Of a stretch of DNA of 64,000 nucleotides, positions 53,771-61,489 are shown piece by piece; position 1 is the stretch's first letter, and each line of letters begins with the position of its first letter. Position numbers and translations under genes: made by a program. The notes under the pieces are model-generated. The model saw only the letters and a program-made list of their open reading frames with translations. It did no database searches and was not told where the DNA came from. Source of the DNA: Chloracidobacterium sp. (lineage in GTDB: Bacteria > Acidobacteriota > Blastocatellia > Pyrinomonadales > Pyrinomonadaceae). Location of the stretch: NCBI GenBank assembly GCA_016715795.1, contig JADJXP010000002.1, forward strand, positions 1,302,001 through 1,366,000. Reading direction: 5' to 3'.

Positions 53771-54727
53771 GTGAGTCAAATATTTGACCTGACAACGAGG
53801 CCCGACCAGGGACTTCTCTTTTCGAGTAATGATCCAACCGATCCCCGGCTCGGAGCCGTTGTCCAGTGTTTGGAGGAAGGCTATTCATCCGCCGACATTG
53901 TGATCCTCGGATGCCCACAGGATGAAGGTGTTCGCCGCGCCGGAGGACGCGAAGGCTCTGCCAAAGGCCCTAATGCGATACGTGATCAGTTCTACCGTCT
54001 TACCACGTTCGATATAAAACGGAACATCTTTGACCTCGGCGACGTGGCCCTCGCGGCGACCCTCGAAGAAACACACGATAACATTGCTCGCGTGGTCGAG
54101 TTGGTTTTGCAAGACGGGAAGCGATTGATCGTGCTGGGTGGAGGTAATGACATCTCCTACGCCGACGGCCGCGCTATGGCTGCGGTCTTCGGCCGCGACC
54201 AGTGGATAGGCGTAAATATCGACGCCCGACTGGATGTAAGGCTGGCCAACGAACGCAACAATGCGACTCAATTCCGCCAGCTACTCGACGAGGGGCATCT
54301 GCGGCCGGACTACTTTTATGAAGCCGGCTACCAGTCACACCTTACCTCGCCAGTGGATTACGAGTACATTCGCTCGCTCGGCGTCCATCGCATTAGCCTT
54401 GAGCTGCTAAGATCGCGGGCGGAAGCCGACCTCGAGCTAAAGGAGCAGGTCAGGCAGAAGTTCATCGGCCATAGCACATCGCTCAATACATTTTTTAGCT
54501 TCGATCTCGGCGCGGTCCGGTCGGCAGACGCGCCCGGAACCTCAGCCTCATTGCCGCTTGGATTGAGGGCAGGCGAGTTTATCCAGCTCGTTAAATATGC
54601 CGCTTCGCTCGCAAATACTAGGATCATTGAGTTTACCGAGGTCAATCCTCGTTACGACATCGATGGCCGAACCGGAAAACTCGTCGCCGTCGCGATGCAT
54701 CGCTTCTGCACCGGTGCGGTACAATAG
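53771..54727 (+). CDS. Arginase-fold protein with degenerate metal site
   Basis: 318 residues from the GTG at 53771. The TTG at 53732 lies inside the preceding gene and adds an unlikely RTPPRAD segment. The fold is clear (ILGCPQDEGVRRAGGREGSA, KGPNAIRDQFYRL, GTSASLPLGL). It most resembles formimidoylglutamase-type members. But motif 1 is GGGNDISY (Asn126 for His), motif 2 is DARLD (Arg153 for His) and motif 3 is DLGAV (Gly247 for Asp), so three of six manganese ligands are lost. The final E in FTEVNPRYD is kept. It may be catalytically altered or inactive. Confidence 0.82.
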   Translation: MSQIFDLTTRPDQGLLFSSNDPTDPRLGAVVQCLEEGYSSADIVILGCPQDEGVRRAGGREGSAKGPNAIRDQFYRLTTFDIKRNIFDLGDVALAATLEETHDNIARVVELVLQDGKRLIVLGGGNDISYADGRAMAAVFGRDQWIGVNIDARLDVRLANERNNATQFRQLLDEGHLRPDYFYEAGYQSHLTSPVDYEYIRSLGVHRISLELLRSRAEADLELKEQVRQKFIGHSTSLNTFFSFDLGAVRSADAPGTSASLPLGLRAGEFIQLVKYAASLANTRIIEFTEVNPRYDIDGRTGKLVAVAMHRFCTGAVQ

Positions 54728-54747
54728 GTCAAGATCAGGAGGAAACT

Positions 54748-55152
54748 ATGACCCGGATTCAAAAGCTTGGAGCCTGCCTAATATTGCTCGCAATGATCTC
54801 GATCGTAATCGCGATGCTTGCACCGATGCCTCTCGTTGTGGCCGCCGAAGCCGCCGCCGTTACCAGATGCGGTTGGTTTGTTAATCCCACGCCTGCTAAT
54901 GCCTGGCTTATCGACGCCGCCGGTGAATGGACCGTCAGCGTGCAGGGCGGACACCAGGCCGACGGCAACTGGCCTGAATTCTCCAATTCAAGATGGGTCG
55001 AGACGAACGGCAGCTATGGCTACGGCTGCGCTTGCATGAAGGTATCAACGGACCGGAACAGGCGGGTCCAACGGATATATTCGGCCTATTCGCGTCCGCT
55101 CTCTGCCTGTCGTAGCGACCGAGCTATTCGCAATCGAGAGCCTAACGGTTAA
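54748..55152 (+). CDS. DUF4087-type exported protein
   Basis: 134 residues with an N-terminal membrane or signal segment (LGACLILLAMISIVIAMLAP). The body matches the pattern I associate with DUF4087: RCGWFVNPTPANAWLID, EWTVSVQGGHQADGNWPEF, GSYGYGCACMKV and PLSACRSD, with four conserved cysteines. Function unknown. It follows the arginase-fold gene by 20 bases and has a GGAGG ribosome-binding site. Ends 77 bases before tRNA-Val. Confidence 0.75.
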   Translation: MTRIQKLGACLILLAMISIVIAMLAPMPLVVAAEAAAVTRCGWFVNPTPANAWLIDAAGEWTVSVQGGHQADGNWPEFSNSRWVETNGSYGYGCACMKVSTDRNRRVQRIYSAYSRPLSACRSDRAIRNREPNG

Positions 55153-55229
55153 GCACGAGCTCACTTGACACGATATAGGCCGTTTGGCATTCTTTATGTT
55201 CGCTTTTGCTTACGAGTGATGCGAAATGT

Positions 55230-55304
<75 letters not shown>

Positions 55305-55316
55305 TTTACAATTTTT

Positions 55317-55429
55317 CGATAAGATGCTTTCGAAGAACTTTGCCGTTACGACAACTACTACGGCCCGCCTCTAATGGCGGGACATTCGCGGTTTGTAACA
55401 AAAGCCGCAAGGCAAAGTCGCTCTTATCG
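55317..55429 (+). promoter_or_regulatory. Structured leader RNA upstream of thrS
   Basis: Nested helices, all perfect or with one bulge. P1 is CGATAAGA (55317-55324) with TCTTATCG (55422-55429). P2 is ACTTTGCC (55337-55344) with GGCAAAGT (55411-55418). P3 is CCCGCC (55364-55369) with GGCGGG (55376-55381), whose loop contains the stop codon of the leader ORF. P4 is GCGGTTTG (55388-55395) with CAAA-ag-CCGC (55399-55408). The ORF covers the 5' strands of P2 and P3, so ribosome position would decide which helices form. A possible -10 TACAAT lies at 55307-55312. Confidence 0.68.
55324..55374 (+). CDS. Threonine-rich leader peptide for thrS
   Basis: ATG at 55324, TAA at 55372-55374, product MLSKNFAVTTTTTARL. 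Codons 9-13 are ACG ACA ACT ACT ACG, five consecutive threonine codons of three kinds. In amino-acid operons, such runs just upstream of the matching gene mark leader peptides at which ribosomes stall when the charged tRNA is scarce. The next gene is threonyl-tRNA synthetase. No strong ribosome-binding site is visible. If transcription starts after the TACAAT box, the ORF would be nearly leaderless. Chance occurrence of five Thr codons in exactly this place is unlikely, but expression is not shown. Confidence 0.7.
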   Translation: MLSKNFAVTTTTTARL

Positions 55430-55460
55430 GATCTGATCTAACGTTAGTAGTAGGAAATTT

Positions 55461-55545
55461 GTTGATCTGGCTGAATTTGAGCGACACGTTGAAAAAGCCG
55501 GCGCGTAAGCAAGGGCGACACATCCAACGACGTATCCGGATCAAC
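55461..55545 (+). promoter_or_regulatory. Helix occluding the thrS translation start
   Basis: GTTGATCTGG (55461-55470) can pair with CCGGATCAAC (55536-55545), ten base pairs with one G-U. The 3' strand ends 4 bases before the thrS ATG at 55550, inside the region a ribosome must contact. No Shine-Dalgarno sequence is visible there. It could be the output switch of the leader, or an accessory start-site structure. Confidence 0.45.
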
Positions 55546-55549
55546 ACGT

Positions 55550-57505
55550 ATGAGCGAACTAAATATCAAATTTGGCGATCAGCATAGGGCGATATCTGCG
55601 CCGGCGACCGTGATCGATGCCATCAAGGCGTTTGACCGCGACGTGCTGAAAAAGTCTCTTGCCGCAAAGGTCAACGGTGAGGAAGTCGATCTGTCTAAAG
55701 AGCTTACAGGGACGGATGAGGTGCTCTCGATCGAGCCGATCACCGTTGATTCGAACGAAGGCCTTGAGGTCATCCGCCATTCGACCGCCCATCTGCTCGC
55801 GGCTGCGATCCTCGAACTGTTCCCCGGAACAAAGCTTGGCGTTGGCCCCGCGTTGATGGAGGATCCTAGATATGGCTTCTACTACGACGTCATCGCCCCG
55901 CGCAATCTGACCGAGGACGACCTTCCCGTCATCGAGAAAAAGATGCGTGAGATGGCGAAGCGGGATCTCAAATACCGGCGCGACACGATCAGTAAGGCCG
56001 AGATCCTCGAAATGTTCAAAGGCCGCGACGAACCGCTCAAGTGTGAGCTCATCGACGAAAAGGTCGACCGCAGAGCAAGTGTCTATTACATTGACGGCTC
56101 GCCATTCATCGATTTCTGTCTCGGCCCGCATGTGCAGCACACAGGCAAGCTGAAGGCGTTCAAGCTGCTTGCCTTGTCCGGAGCGTATTGGAAGGGAGAT
56201 GCCGAACGGGAGCAGATGCAGCGGATCTACGGGACGGCGTTTGCAACTCAGGCCGAACTCGACGCCTGGTTCGTCCATCGTGAGGAAGCGGAGAAACGCG
56301 ATCACCGCAAACTTGGCCGCGAACTCGACCTCTTCTCCATCGACGACAACTACGGCCAGGGGCTTATCCTTTGGCATCCGAAGGGCGGCATCATCCGCAA
56401 CGAGATGGAACGCCTCCTCAGGGAAGAGCTAGAGCGCCGCGGTTACAGCTTTGTCTTTACTCCGCACATAGCGAAGCGGCAGCTCTGGCTCACCAGTGGC
56501 CACGAAGACAACTACGAGGACGGAATGTTCGCCCCCACAAGGATCGAGGACGAGGAATATCGCCTCAAGCCGATGAACTGCCCGTTCCACATCGGTATAT
56601 ATAAGTCGAGCCCTCGTTCATATCGCGATCTGCCGCAGAGATACTCCGAGATGGGCACCGTCTATCGTGCCGAGCTATCAGGAACGCTCCACGGCCTGAT
56701 GCGCGTGCGCGGCTTCTCAGTCGATGACGCCCATCTTTTCGTCCGGCCGGATCAGGTCCATGCCGAAGTCTCTGACTGCCTCGATTTTGCGATCAAGGTC
56801 TTTGAGACCTACGGTTTTGACAAGGTCAGGTTCGAGCTTTCTGTTCGCGGCGGTGCTGATAACAAGGGCTATCTGGGCGCCGACGAAGACTGGGCCGCGG
56901 CTGAGGATCAGCTCGCCAGTGCTCTTAAGGAACGAAAGATACCCTACGAGCGGATCGAAGGAGAGGCTGCGTTCTACGGCCCTAAGATCGATATAAAGAT
57001 CGAGGATGCGATCGGACGTATCTGGCAATTGGGAACGATCCAGCTCGATTTCAATCTGCCCGAACGGTTTGAGCTTGAATACACCGGCGACGATAATCAT
57101 AAGCACCGTCCGTATATGATCCATCGGGCGTTGTTTGGGTCGATCGAGCGGTTCTTTGGTGTCTTGATCGAGCATTTCGCCGGAGCATTCCCTCTGTGGC
57201 TCGCTCCGGTCCAAGTCGCGGTCTTGCCGATAACCGACCGGATAAATGAGTACGCTCAAGACATTGAGGCCAAGCTAAAGGCTGAGGGCTTCCGCGTCGA
57301 AACGGATATCAAGGCTGATAAGATCGGTGCGAAGATCCGGAACGCGCAATTGCAAAAGGTCCCGTATATGCTGGTCCTTGGCGATCAGGAACTGGAGAAC
57401 GGAACTGTTGCCGTCCGGGACAGGAAACAGGGCGACCTCGGCACGATGTCGCTATCGGAGTTTTTGGAGAAGATCGCGACCGAAAGGAACGGCCGCGTTC
57501 TTTAG
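55550..57505 (+). CDS. thrS: Threonyl-tRNA synthetase
   Basis: Class II synthetase that charges tRNA-Thr. The 651 residues contain the TGS domain (about 1-62), the editing domain with HSTAHLLAAAI near residue 78 and DFCLGPHVQHTGK, and the catalytic core: MNCPFHIGIYKSSPRSYRDL (zinc Cys, motif 2 start), YRAELSGTLHGLMRVRGF, DDAHLF (zinc His), and the C-terminal anticodon-binding domain (APVQVAVLPITD). The ATG lacks an obvious ribosome-binding site and follows a structured leader with a Thr-rich ORF. First protein gene of the thrS-infC-rpmI-rplT operon. Confidence 0.97.
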   Translation: MSELNIKFGDQHRAISAPATVIDAIKAFDRDVLKKSLAAKVNGEEVDLSKELTGTDEVLSIEPITVDSNEGLEVIRHSTAHLLAAAILELFPGTKLGVGPALMEDPRYGFYYDVIAPRNLTEDDLPVIEKKMREMAKRDLKYRRDTISKAEILEMFKGRDEPLKCELIDEKVDRRASVYYIDGSPFIDFCLGPHVQHTGKLKAFKLLALSGAYWKGDAEREQMQRIYGTAFATQAELDAWFVHREEAEKRDHRKLGRELDLFSIDDNYGQGLILWHPKGGIIRNEMERLLREELERRGYSFVFTPHIAKRQLWLTSGHEDNYEDGMFAPTRIEDEEYRLKPMNCPFHIGIYKSSPRSYRDLPQRYSEMGTVYRAELSGTLHGLMRVRGFSVDDAHLFVRPDQVHAEVSDCLDFAIKVFETYGFDKVRFELSVRGGADNKGYLGADEDWAAAEDQLASALKERKIPYERIEGEAAFYGPKIDIKIEDAIGRIWQLGTIQLDFNLPERFELEYTGDDNHKHRPYMIHRALFGSIERFFGVLIEHFAGAFPLWLAPVQVAVLPITDRINEYAQDIEAKLKAEGFRVETDIKADKIGAKIRNAQLQKVPYMLVLGDQELENGTVAVRDRKQGDLGTMSLSEFLEKIATERNGRVL

Positions 57506-57524
57506 GAAACTCGTATCTAACAAA

Positions 57525-57530
57525 AGGAGG
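57525..57530 (+). promoter_or_regulatory. Ribosome-binding site deciding the infC ATC start
   Basis: AGGAGG at 57525-57530, within AAAAGGAGG, lies 4 bases before an ATC codon that opens the conserved IF3 N-terminus. No ATG, GTG or TTG is available near it in frame until the GTG at 57613, which would delete the conserved RTNERIR segment. Confidence 0.8.
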
Positions 57531-57534
57531 CGTT

Positions 57535-58218
57535 ATCGCTAGAAGATTTGGTGGAAATAGGTTCAAGCCGCGGTTTCGTGAACCGCTGCATAGGACCAAC
57601 GAACGCATAAGGGTGCCGTCGGTGCGCGTCGTGCTCGAAGAGGGCGGAACGCTCGGCATCATGGACACCCGTGATGCTATCGCAGAGGCCCGAGGACGCG
57701 GCCTTGACCTTGTAGAGATCGCACCAAAGGCCCAACCGCCCGTATGCAAGATCATTGATTATGGCAAGTTCTTGTATGAGCAGAAAAAGCGGGCACATGA
57801 GGCCAAGAAGAAGCAGGTCACCGTCCAGGTAAAGGAGATCAAGTTTCGTCCGGGCACGGATGACCACGATTACAAATACCGAATGGAGCACGCCCGGCAG
57901 TGGCTCGAAGAAGGCGATAAGGTGAGGGCGGCGATCGCCTTCCGCGGCCGCGAGATGTCTCACCGAGAGTTGGGGGCAAAGATCCTTGCAAGATTGACCG
58001 AGGAACTTGCCGACCTCGCGGACGTCGAGGTCGCTCCGAAAATGGAGGGGTATCAGATGTTTACGATCCTTGCCCCGAGAAAGACCAAAGTCGCAGGGGC
58101 AAAGCATGCATCACCGGCTCCGGACAAGGATGCCGAACCGACAAAGGAGAGGTCGGCTGCCAAGAAGAACGTCGAAAAGGCAAAGCCTGAGGCTAAGGAT
58201 GATGACGAGATATTCTAA
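57535..58218 (+). CDS. infC: Translation initiation factor IF-3, ATC start
   Basis: Controls start-codon fidelity and subunit dissociation. From the ATC at 57535 the product has 227 residues: a basic N-terminus (ARRFGGNRFKPRFREPLHRT), then NERIRVPSVRVVLEEGGTLGI, the hallmark LDLVEIAPKAQPPVCKIIDY GKF, and the C-terminal domain (KEIKFRPGTDDHDYKYRMEHA, MEGYQMFTILAPR). A Lys/Ala/Glu-rich tail of about 45 residues follows. E. coli infC starts with ATT and Myxococcus IF3 with ATC; IF3 represses its own rare start codon, so autoregulation is expected. 29 bases after thrS. Confidence 0.93.
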   Translation: MARRFGGNRFKPRFREPLHRTNERIRVPSVRVVLEEGGTLGIMDTRDAIAEARGRGLDLVEIAPKAQPPVCKIIDYGKFLYEQKKRAHEAKKKQVTVQVKEIKFRPGTDDHDYKYRMEHARQWLEEGDKVRAAIAFRGREMSHRELGAKILARLTEELADLADVEVAPKMEGYQMFTILAPRKTKVAGAKHASPAPDKDAEPTKERSAAKKNVEKAKPEAKDDDEIF

Positions 58219-58309
58219 GGCGATGCACCAATTGGCCGATTAGTACAGATTGATTTTTGTTAACGAACCGAAATGAACGGGCACAGCCCCGGTTTACTGG
58301 AGGAAGGAA

Positions 58310-58513
58310 ATGCCAAAACTAAAGACACATAAGGGTGCGGCGAAGCGGTTTCGCTCGACAGCATCGGGTAAATTCAAACGCGGACACAGCCACGCACGCC
58401 ACATTCTGACCAAGAAGACGAATAAGCGTAAGCGCAATCTCGACATCGACGTAATGGTGTCAGAAGGCGATCAGAAGCGTGTCGAGAAAATGCTGCCGTA
58501 CGGCCGCGACTAG
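58310..58513 (+). CDS. rpmI: 50S ribosomal protein L35
   Basis: Small basic ribosomal protein of 67 residues, MPKLKTHKGAAKRFRSTASG, with HARHILTKKTNKRKRNL. Length and sequence are normal. GGAGGAAGG precedes the ATG. The 91-base gap after infC contains a small GGGC-aca-GCCC hairpin inside an AACCG / CGGTT pairing, a plausible site for L20-type autoregulation. Confidence 0.97.
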   Translation: MPKLKTHKGAAKRFRSTASGKFKRGHSHARHILTKKTNKRKRNLDIDVMVSEGDQKRVEKMLPYGRD

Positions 58514-58612
58514 AGAATTAGAAATTCAAAATTGAAAATGCAAAAGTTCGGAGCTACGGCTTTTTGAATTTTTCATTCTTAGTATTGAATTCACGACTGT
58601 AAGGAGTGAATA

Positions 58613-58987
58613 ATGCCAAGAGCAAAACGTGGTAACAAGCGCACCGAGAAGCGCAGGAAAATATTGAGCCTTGCCAAAGGCTATCGTGGAACCAAGTCGA
58701 AGCTGTATCGCTCGGCCAAGGAATCGGTCGAGCGCGCACTTAACTTCGCCTATTCGGGCCGGAAGCTGAAGAAACGCGACTTTCGGAAGCTGTGGATCGT
58801 CCGCATTAACGCGGCTTGCCGCTTGAATGATATGAAGTATTCCCAGTTCATTCACGGCCTCAGCCTCGCCGGCATCGAGCTTGACCGAAAAGTGCTCGCC
58901 GATATGGCCGTCAAACAGCCGGAGGCATTCGCCGCGGTCGCAATGCAGGCGAAGAATGCACTGAGCAAGCCGCAGGCCGCTGCTTAG
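58613..58987 (+). CDS. rplT: 50S ribosomal protein L20
   Basis: Assembly-initiating large-subunit protein that also represses its own operon in other bacteria. 124 residues, MPRAKRGNKRTEKRRKILSL, AKGYRGTKSKLYRSAKE, FRKLWIVRINAACR, with a slightly extended C-terminus. AAGGAGTGAATA precedes the ATG. The 99-base gap from rpmI is AT-rich and can form a weak stem (ATTCAAAA with TTTTGAAT). Confidence 0.97.
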   Translation: MPRAKRGNKRTEKRRKILSLAKGYRGTKSKLYRSAKESVERALNFAYSGRKLKKRDFRKLWIVRINAACRLNDMKYSQFIHGLSLAGIELDRKVLADMAVKQPEAFAAVAMQAKNALSKPQAAA

Positions 58988-59010
58988 GTTTGAAGTCAAT
59001 AATTAGCAAC

Positions 59011-59045
59011 GGCGTGTCCGCGACCCTAAGCGGACGCGCCTTTTT
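59011..59045 (+). terminator. Intrinsic terminator of the thrS-infC-rpmI-rplT operon
   Basis: GGCGTGTCCGC (59011-59021) pairs over 11 bp (one G-U) with GCGGACGCGCC (59030-59040) around an 8-base loop, followed by TTTTT at 59041-59045. It lies 24 bases after the rplT stop. The convergent kbl stop codon (59026-59028) falls in its loop. Confidence 0.9.
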
Positions 59046-60225
59046 CTATTCCTAGTTCCTGCTTCGCTTCCGCAAACTTCTCGATAGCAAGATCGAGGTC
59101 CTCTCGCGAATGGGCGGCCGAGACCTGTGTTCTTATCCTCGCCTTCCCTTTCGGGACGACCGGAAATGAGAACGGAATAACGTAAACGCCTTTTTCCAGC
59201 AGCCTTTCCGCCATTCTTACTGCTGGTGTCGCCTCGCCGAACATTATCGGCACGATCGGATGCTCACCGGGAAGAACATCGAGGCCGACGGCGGCGATCT
59301 TTTCGCGAAAGTAGCGCGTATTCTCCATCAGCTTGTCGCGCAACGCTGTCGATGCCGACAACATATCAATTGCTGCAATGGCGGCGGTCACGATCGGCGG
59401 GGCGACCGAGTTTGAGAACAGGTATGGCCGCGAGCGCTGTCGCAGCAGGTCGATGATCGCTTTTCGTCCACTCGTATAGCCTCCGCTGGCGCCGCCGAGG
59501 GCCTTGCCGAGTGTGCCCGTGATGACATCAACGCGGCCCATTACATCGCAATGTTCGTGAGTGCCGCGTCCCGTCGCCCCCATAAACCCGACCGCGTGCG
59601 AATCATCAACCATCACCATCGCCTCATACTTCTCGGCGAGGCCACAAATCTCGGATAATGGTGCGATATAGCCGTCCATAGAAAAAACACCGTCGGTCGC
59701 GATCATCTTGAATCGAGCGGACGACGTTTCGACCAGCTTTGCTTCAAGATCGCCCATGTCGCAGTTCTTGTATCTGAACCGCTGAGCCTTGCTCAGTCGA
59801 ATACCGTCGATCACGCTGGCATGGTTGAGCTCGTCAGAAATGATCGCGTCTTCGTCGCTCAAGATCGTTTCGAACAATCCGCCATTTGCATCGAAACAGG
59901 ATGTGTAAAGTATCGTGTCTTCGGTGCCGAGAAACTCGCTGATCTTACGCTCCAGTTCCTTATGGATCGTCTGCGTCCCACAGATAAACCTCACCGATGA
60001 CAGGCCAAAGCCCCATTCGTCGAGCCCTTTGTGCGCGGCCGCGACAATATCCGGATGATCCGACAGCCCAAGATAGTTATTGGCGCACATATTCAGCACC
60101 TCGCGGCCGCCAACGCTGATCCGAGCCTCTTGCGGGCTCTCGATAACACGCTCATTCTTAAACAAGCCCGCCTGCTGAATCTCAACGAGCGTCGCCTCAA
60201 GATGTCCCTTTACCATGCCGTACAT
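59026..60225 (-). CDS. kbl: Glycine C-acetyltransferase (2-amino-3-ketobutyrate CoA ligase)
   Basis: PLP enzyme converting 2-amino-3-ketobutyrate and CoA to glycine and acetyl-CoA, the second step of threonine breakdown. The 399 residues contain NMCANNYLGLSDHPDI, SSVRFICGTQTIHKELE, YTSCFDANGGLFETIL, DDSHAVGFMGATGRGT and the PLP lysine in TGTLGKALGGASGGYT. It lies 36 bases after tdh on the same strand, so tdh-kbl is an operon. Its last codons overlap the terminator of the converging ribosomal operon. Confidence 0.96.
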   Translation of the reverse strand: MYGMVKGHLEATLVEIQQAGLFKNERVIESPQEARISVGGREVLNMCANNYLGLSDHPDIVAAAHKGLDEWGFGLSSVRFICGTQTIHKELERKISEFLGTEDTILYTSCFDANGGLFETILSDEDAIISDELNHASVIDGIRLSKAQRFRYKNCDMGDLEAKLVETSSARFKMIATDGVFSMDGYIAPLSEICGLAEKYEAMVMVDDSHAVGFMGATGRGTHEHCDVMGRVDVITGTLGKALGGASGGYTSGRKAIIDLLRQRSRPYLFSNSVAPPIVTAAIAAIDMLSASTALRDKLMENTRYFREKIAAVGLDVLPGEHPIVPIMFGEATPAVRMAERLLEKGVYVIPFSFPVVPKGKARIRTQVSAAHSREDLDLAIEKFAEAKQELGIEKGASA

Positions 60226-60261
60226 ACGTCGATTTTCGTCCTTTTCGTGTATTTCGTGGGC

Positions 60262-61293
60262 CTATATCTCGCTCCAATCAAGTATCACCTTGCCCGAATT
60301 CCCTTCCCGCATCACTTCAAATCCCTCTGCAAAATCCTTATACGAGAACCGATGCGTGATCACCGGCGAAATCTCGAGGCCGCCTTCGAGCAGCACGCTC
60401 ATCTGGTACCACGTCTCATACATTTCGCGGCCATAGATGCCTTTGATAGTCAGCATATTAAAGATGACGGTCTTCCAGTTGATCGAGAATTCCTCTGACG
60501 GAATACCGAGAAATGCCACATTCCCTCCGTGCGTCATATTTGCCAGCATATCGCGAAATGCCTGCGGATTGCCCGACATCTCCATCCCCACATCAAAGCC
60601 TTCTTTCATGCCAAGTTCTTGCTGCACGTCCTCGATCGACCTTTCGCGAACGTCCACCGCGAGTGTGACATCAAATTTCTTCGCAAGCTCCAGACGATGC
60701 GGATTAACATCCGTGATCACGATATTCCGTGCGCCGGCGTGCCTCGCAACGGCCGCGGCCATGATGCCTATCGGGCCGGCACCGGTGATCAGCACGTCCT
60801 CGCCGAATACCTCAAAGGCAAGGGCCGTGTGAACGGCATTCCCGAACGGGTCGAATATCGCCGCAACATCAAGATCGACGCCCCGCTTGTGCTTCCAGAT
60901 GTTCGTCATTGGGACGGCGATGTATTCGGCAAAACCACCGTCCGTGTTTACGCCAAATCCGAGCGTATGAGCGCACTTGAAACGCCGTCCGGCCATGCAG
61001 TTTCGGCAGCGGCCACACACTAGGTGACCTTCGACGCTGACGATGTCCCCGACCGCAAAATCGTTAACATTCGAACCGACCTCCACGATCTCGCCGACAA
61101 GCTCGTGGCCGAGGATCGTCGGCACCTTGATCGTACTCTGTGCCCATTTGTCCCAGTTCCAGATGTGGACGTCAGTGCCGCAGATGCCCGTTCGCTTGAT
61201 GCGGATCAGCACGTCGTTGATCGTGATCGACGGTTCCGGAACGTCGTCAAGCCACAGTCCCGGCTCGGCCTTACTCTTTACCAGTGCTTTCAT
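60262..61293 (-). CDS. tdh: L-threonine 3-dehydrogenase
   Basis: Zinc-dependent medium-chain dehydrogenase oxidising threonine to 2-amino-3-ketobutyrate with NAD+. 343 residues: catalytic zinc motif GICGTDVHIWNWDKWAQ, GHELVGEIVEVG, structural zinc cysteines in VCGRCRNCMAGRRFKC, Rossmann ITGAGPIGIMAAAVARHAGA, and the Tdh-specific GIYGREMYETWY. Upstream of kbl in an operon. Its start faces the pheS leader region. Confidence 0.96.
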   Translation of the reverse strand: MKALVKSKAEPGLWLDDVPEPSITINDVLIRIKRTGICGTDVHIWNWDKWAQSTIKVPTILGHELVGEIVEVGSNVNDFAVGDIVSVEGHLVCGRCRNCMAGRRFKCAHTLGFGVNTDGGFAEYIAVPMTNIWKHKRGVDLDVAAIFDPFGNAVHTALAFEVFGEDVLITGAGPIGIMAAAVARHAGARNIVITDVNPHRLELAKKFDVTLAVDVRERSIEDVQQELGMKEGFDVGMEMSGNPQAFRDMLANMTHGGNVAFLGIPSEEFSINWKTVIFNMLTIKGIYGREMYETWYQMSVLLEGGLEISPVITHRFSYKDFAEGFEVMREGNSGKVILDWSEI

Positions 61294-61371
61294 GCGTTTT
61301 ACAGCAATATGATATCAGCCTGCAGTTGATCGTGCATATGGATCCGACAAGAATCGATTCCGACAAAAAGC

Positions 61372-61400
61372 TTGACTGATTTCGGAGTATATGCTACGTT
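61372..61400 (+). promoter_or_regulatory. Sigma-70-type promoter upstream of pheS
   Basis: TTGACT (61372-61377), a 17-base spacer and TACGTT (61395-61400), preceded by TGC as in an extended -10. The expected transcript begins near 61407. Good match to consensus at -35, moderate at -10. Confidence 0.5.
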
Positions 61401-61452
61401 GTTGCAGTGTCGCAACGTGCTGCGGGTAACGTGAACAAGGTCCGGACAAGCG

Positions 61453-61489
61453 GCGGCCGAGTGGCGTTTCATGGCGGTCGTCTTTTTTT
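61453..61489 (+). terminator. Terminator-like hairpin in the pheS leader
   Basis: GCGGCCG (61453-61459) pairs with CGGTCGT (61475-61481, two G-U pairs), the loop can add GTG/CAT pairs, and CTTTTTTT follows (61482-61489). It lies about 80 bases after the promoter and 200 before pheS, with no plus-strand gene upstream to terminate. It therefore suggests an attenuator or the end of a small RNA. Confidence 0.5.

Noticed and set aside
57613..57615. GTG as the infC start
   Set aside because: Removes the conserved IF3 N-terminus and has no ribosome-binding site; ATC 57535 fits better.
61401..61489. Small SRP RNA or known riboswitch
   Set aside because: GGTCCGGA is present, but the conserved GGAAGCAGCC side of SRP RNA is not; no other known riboswitch core was recognised.
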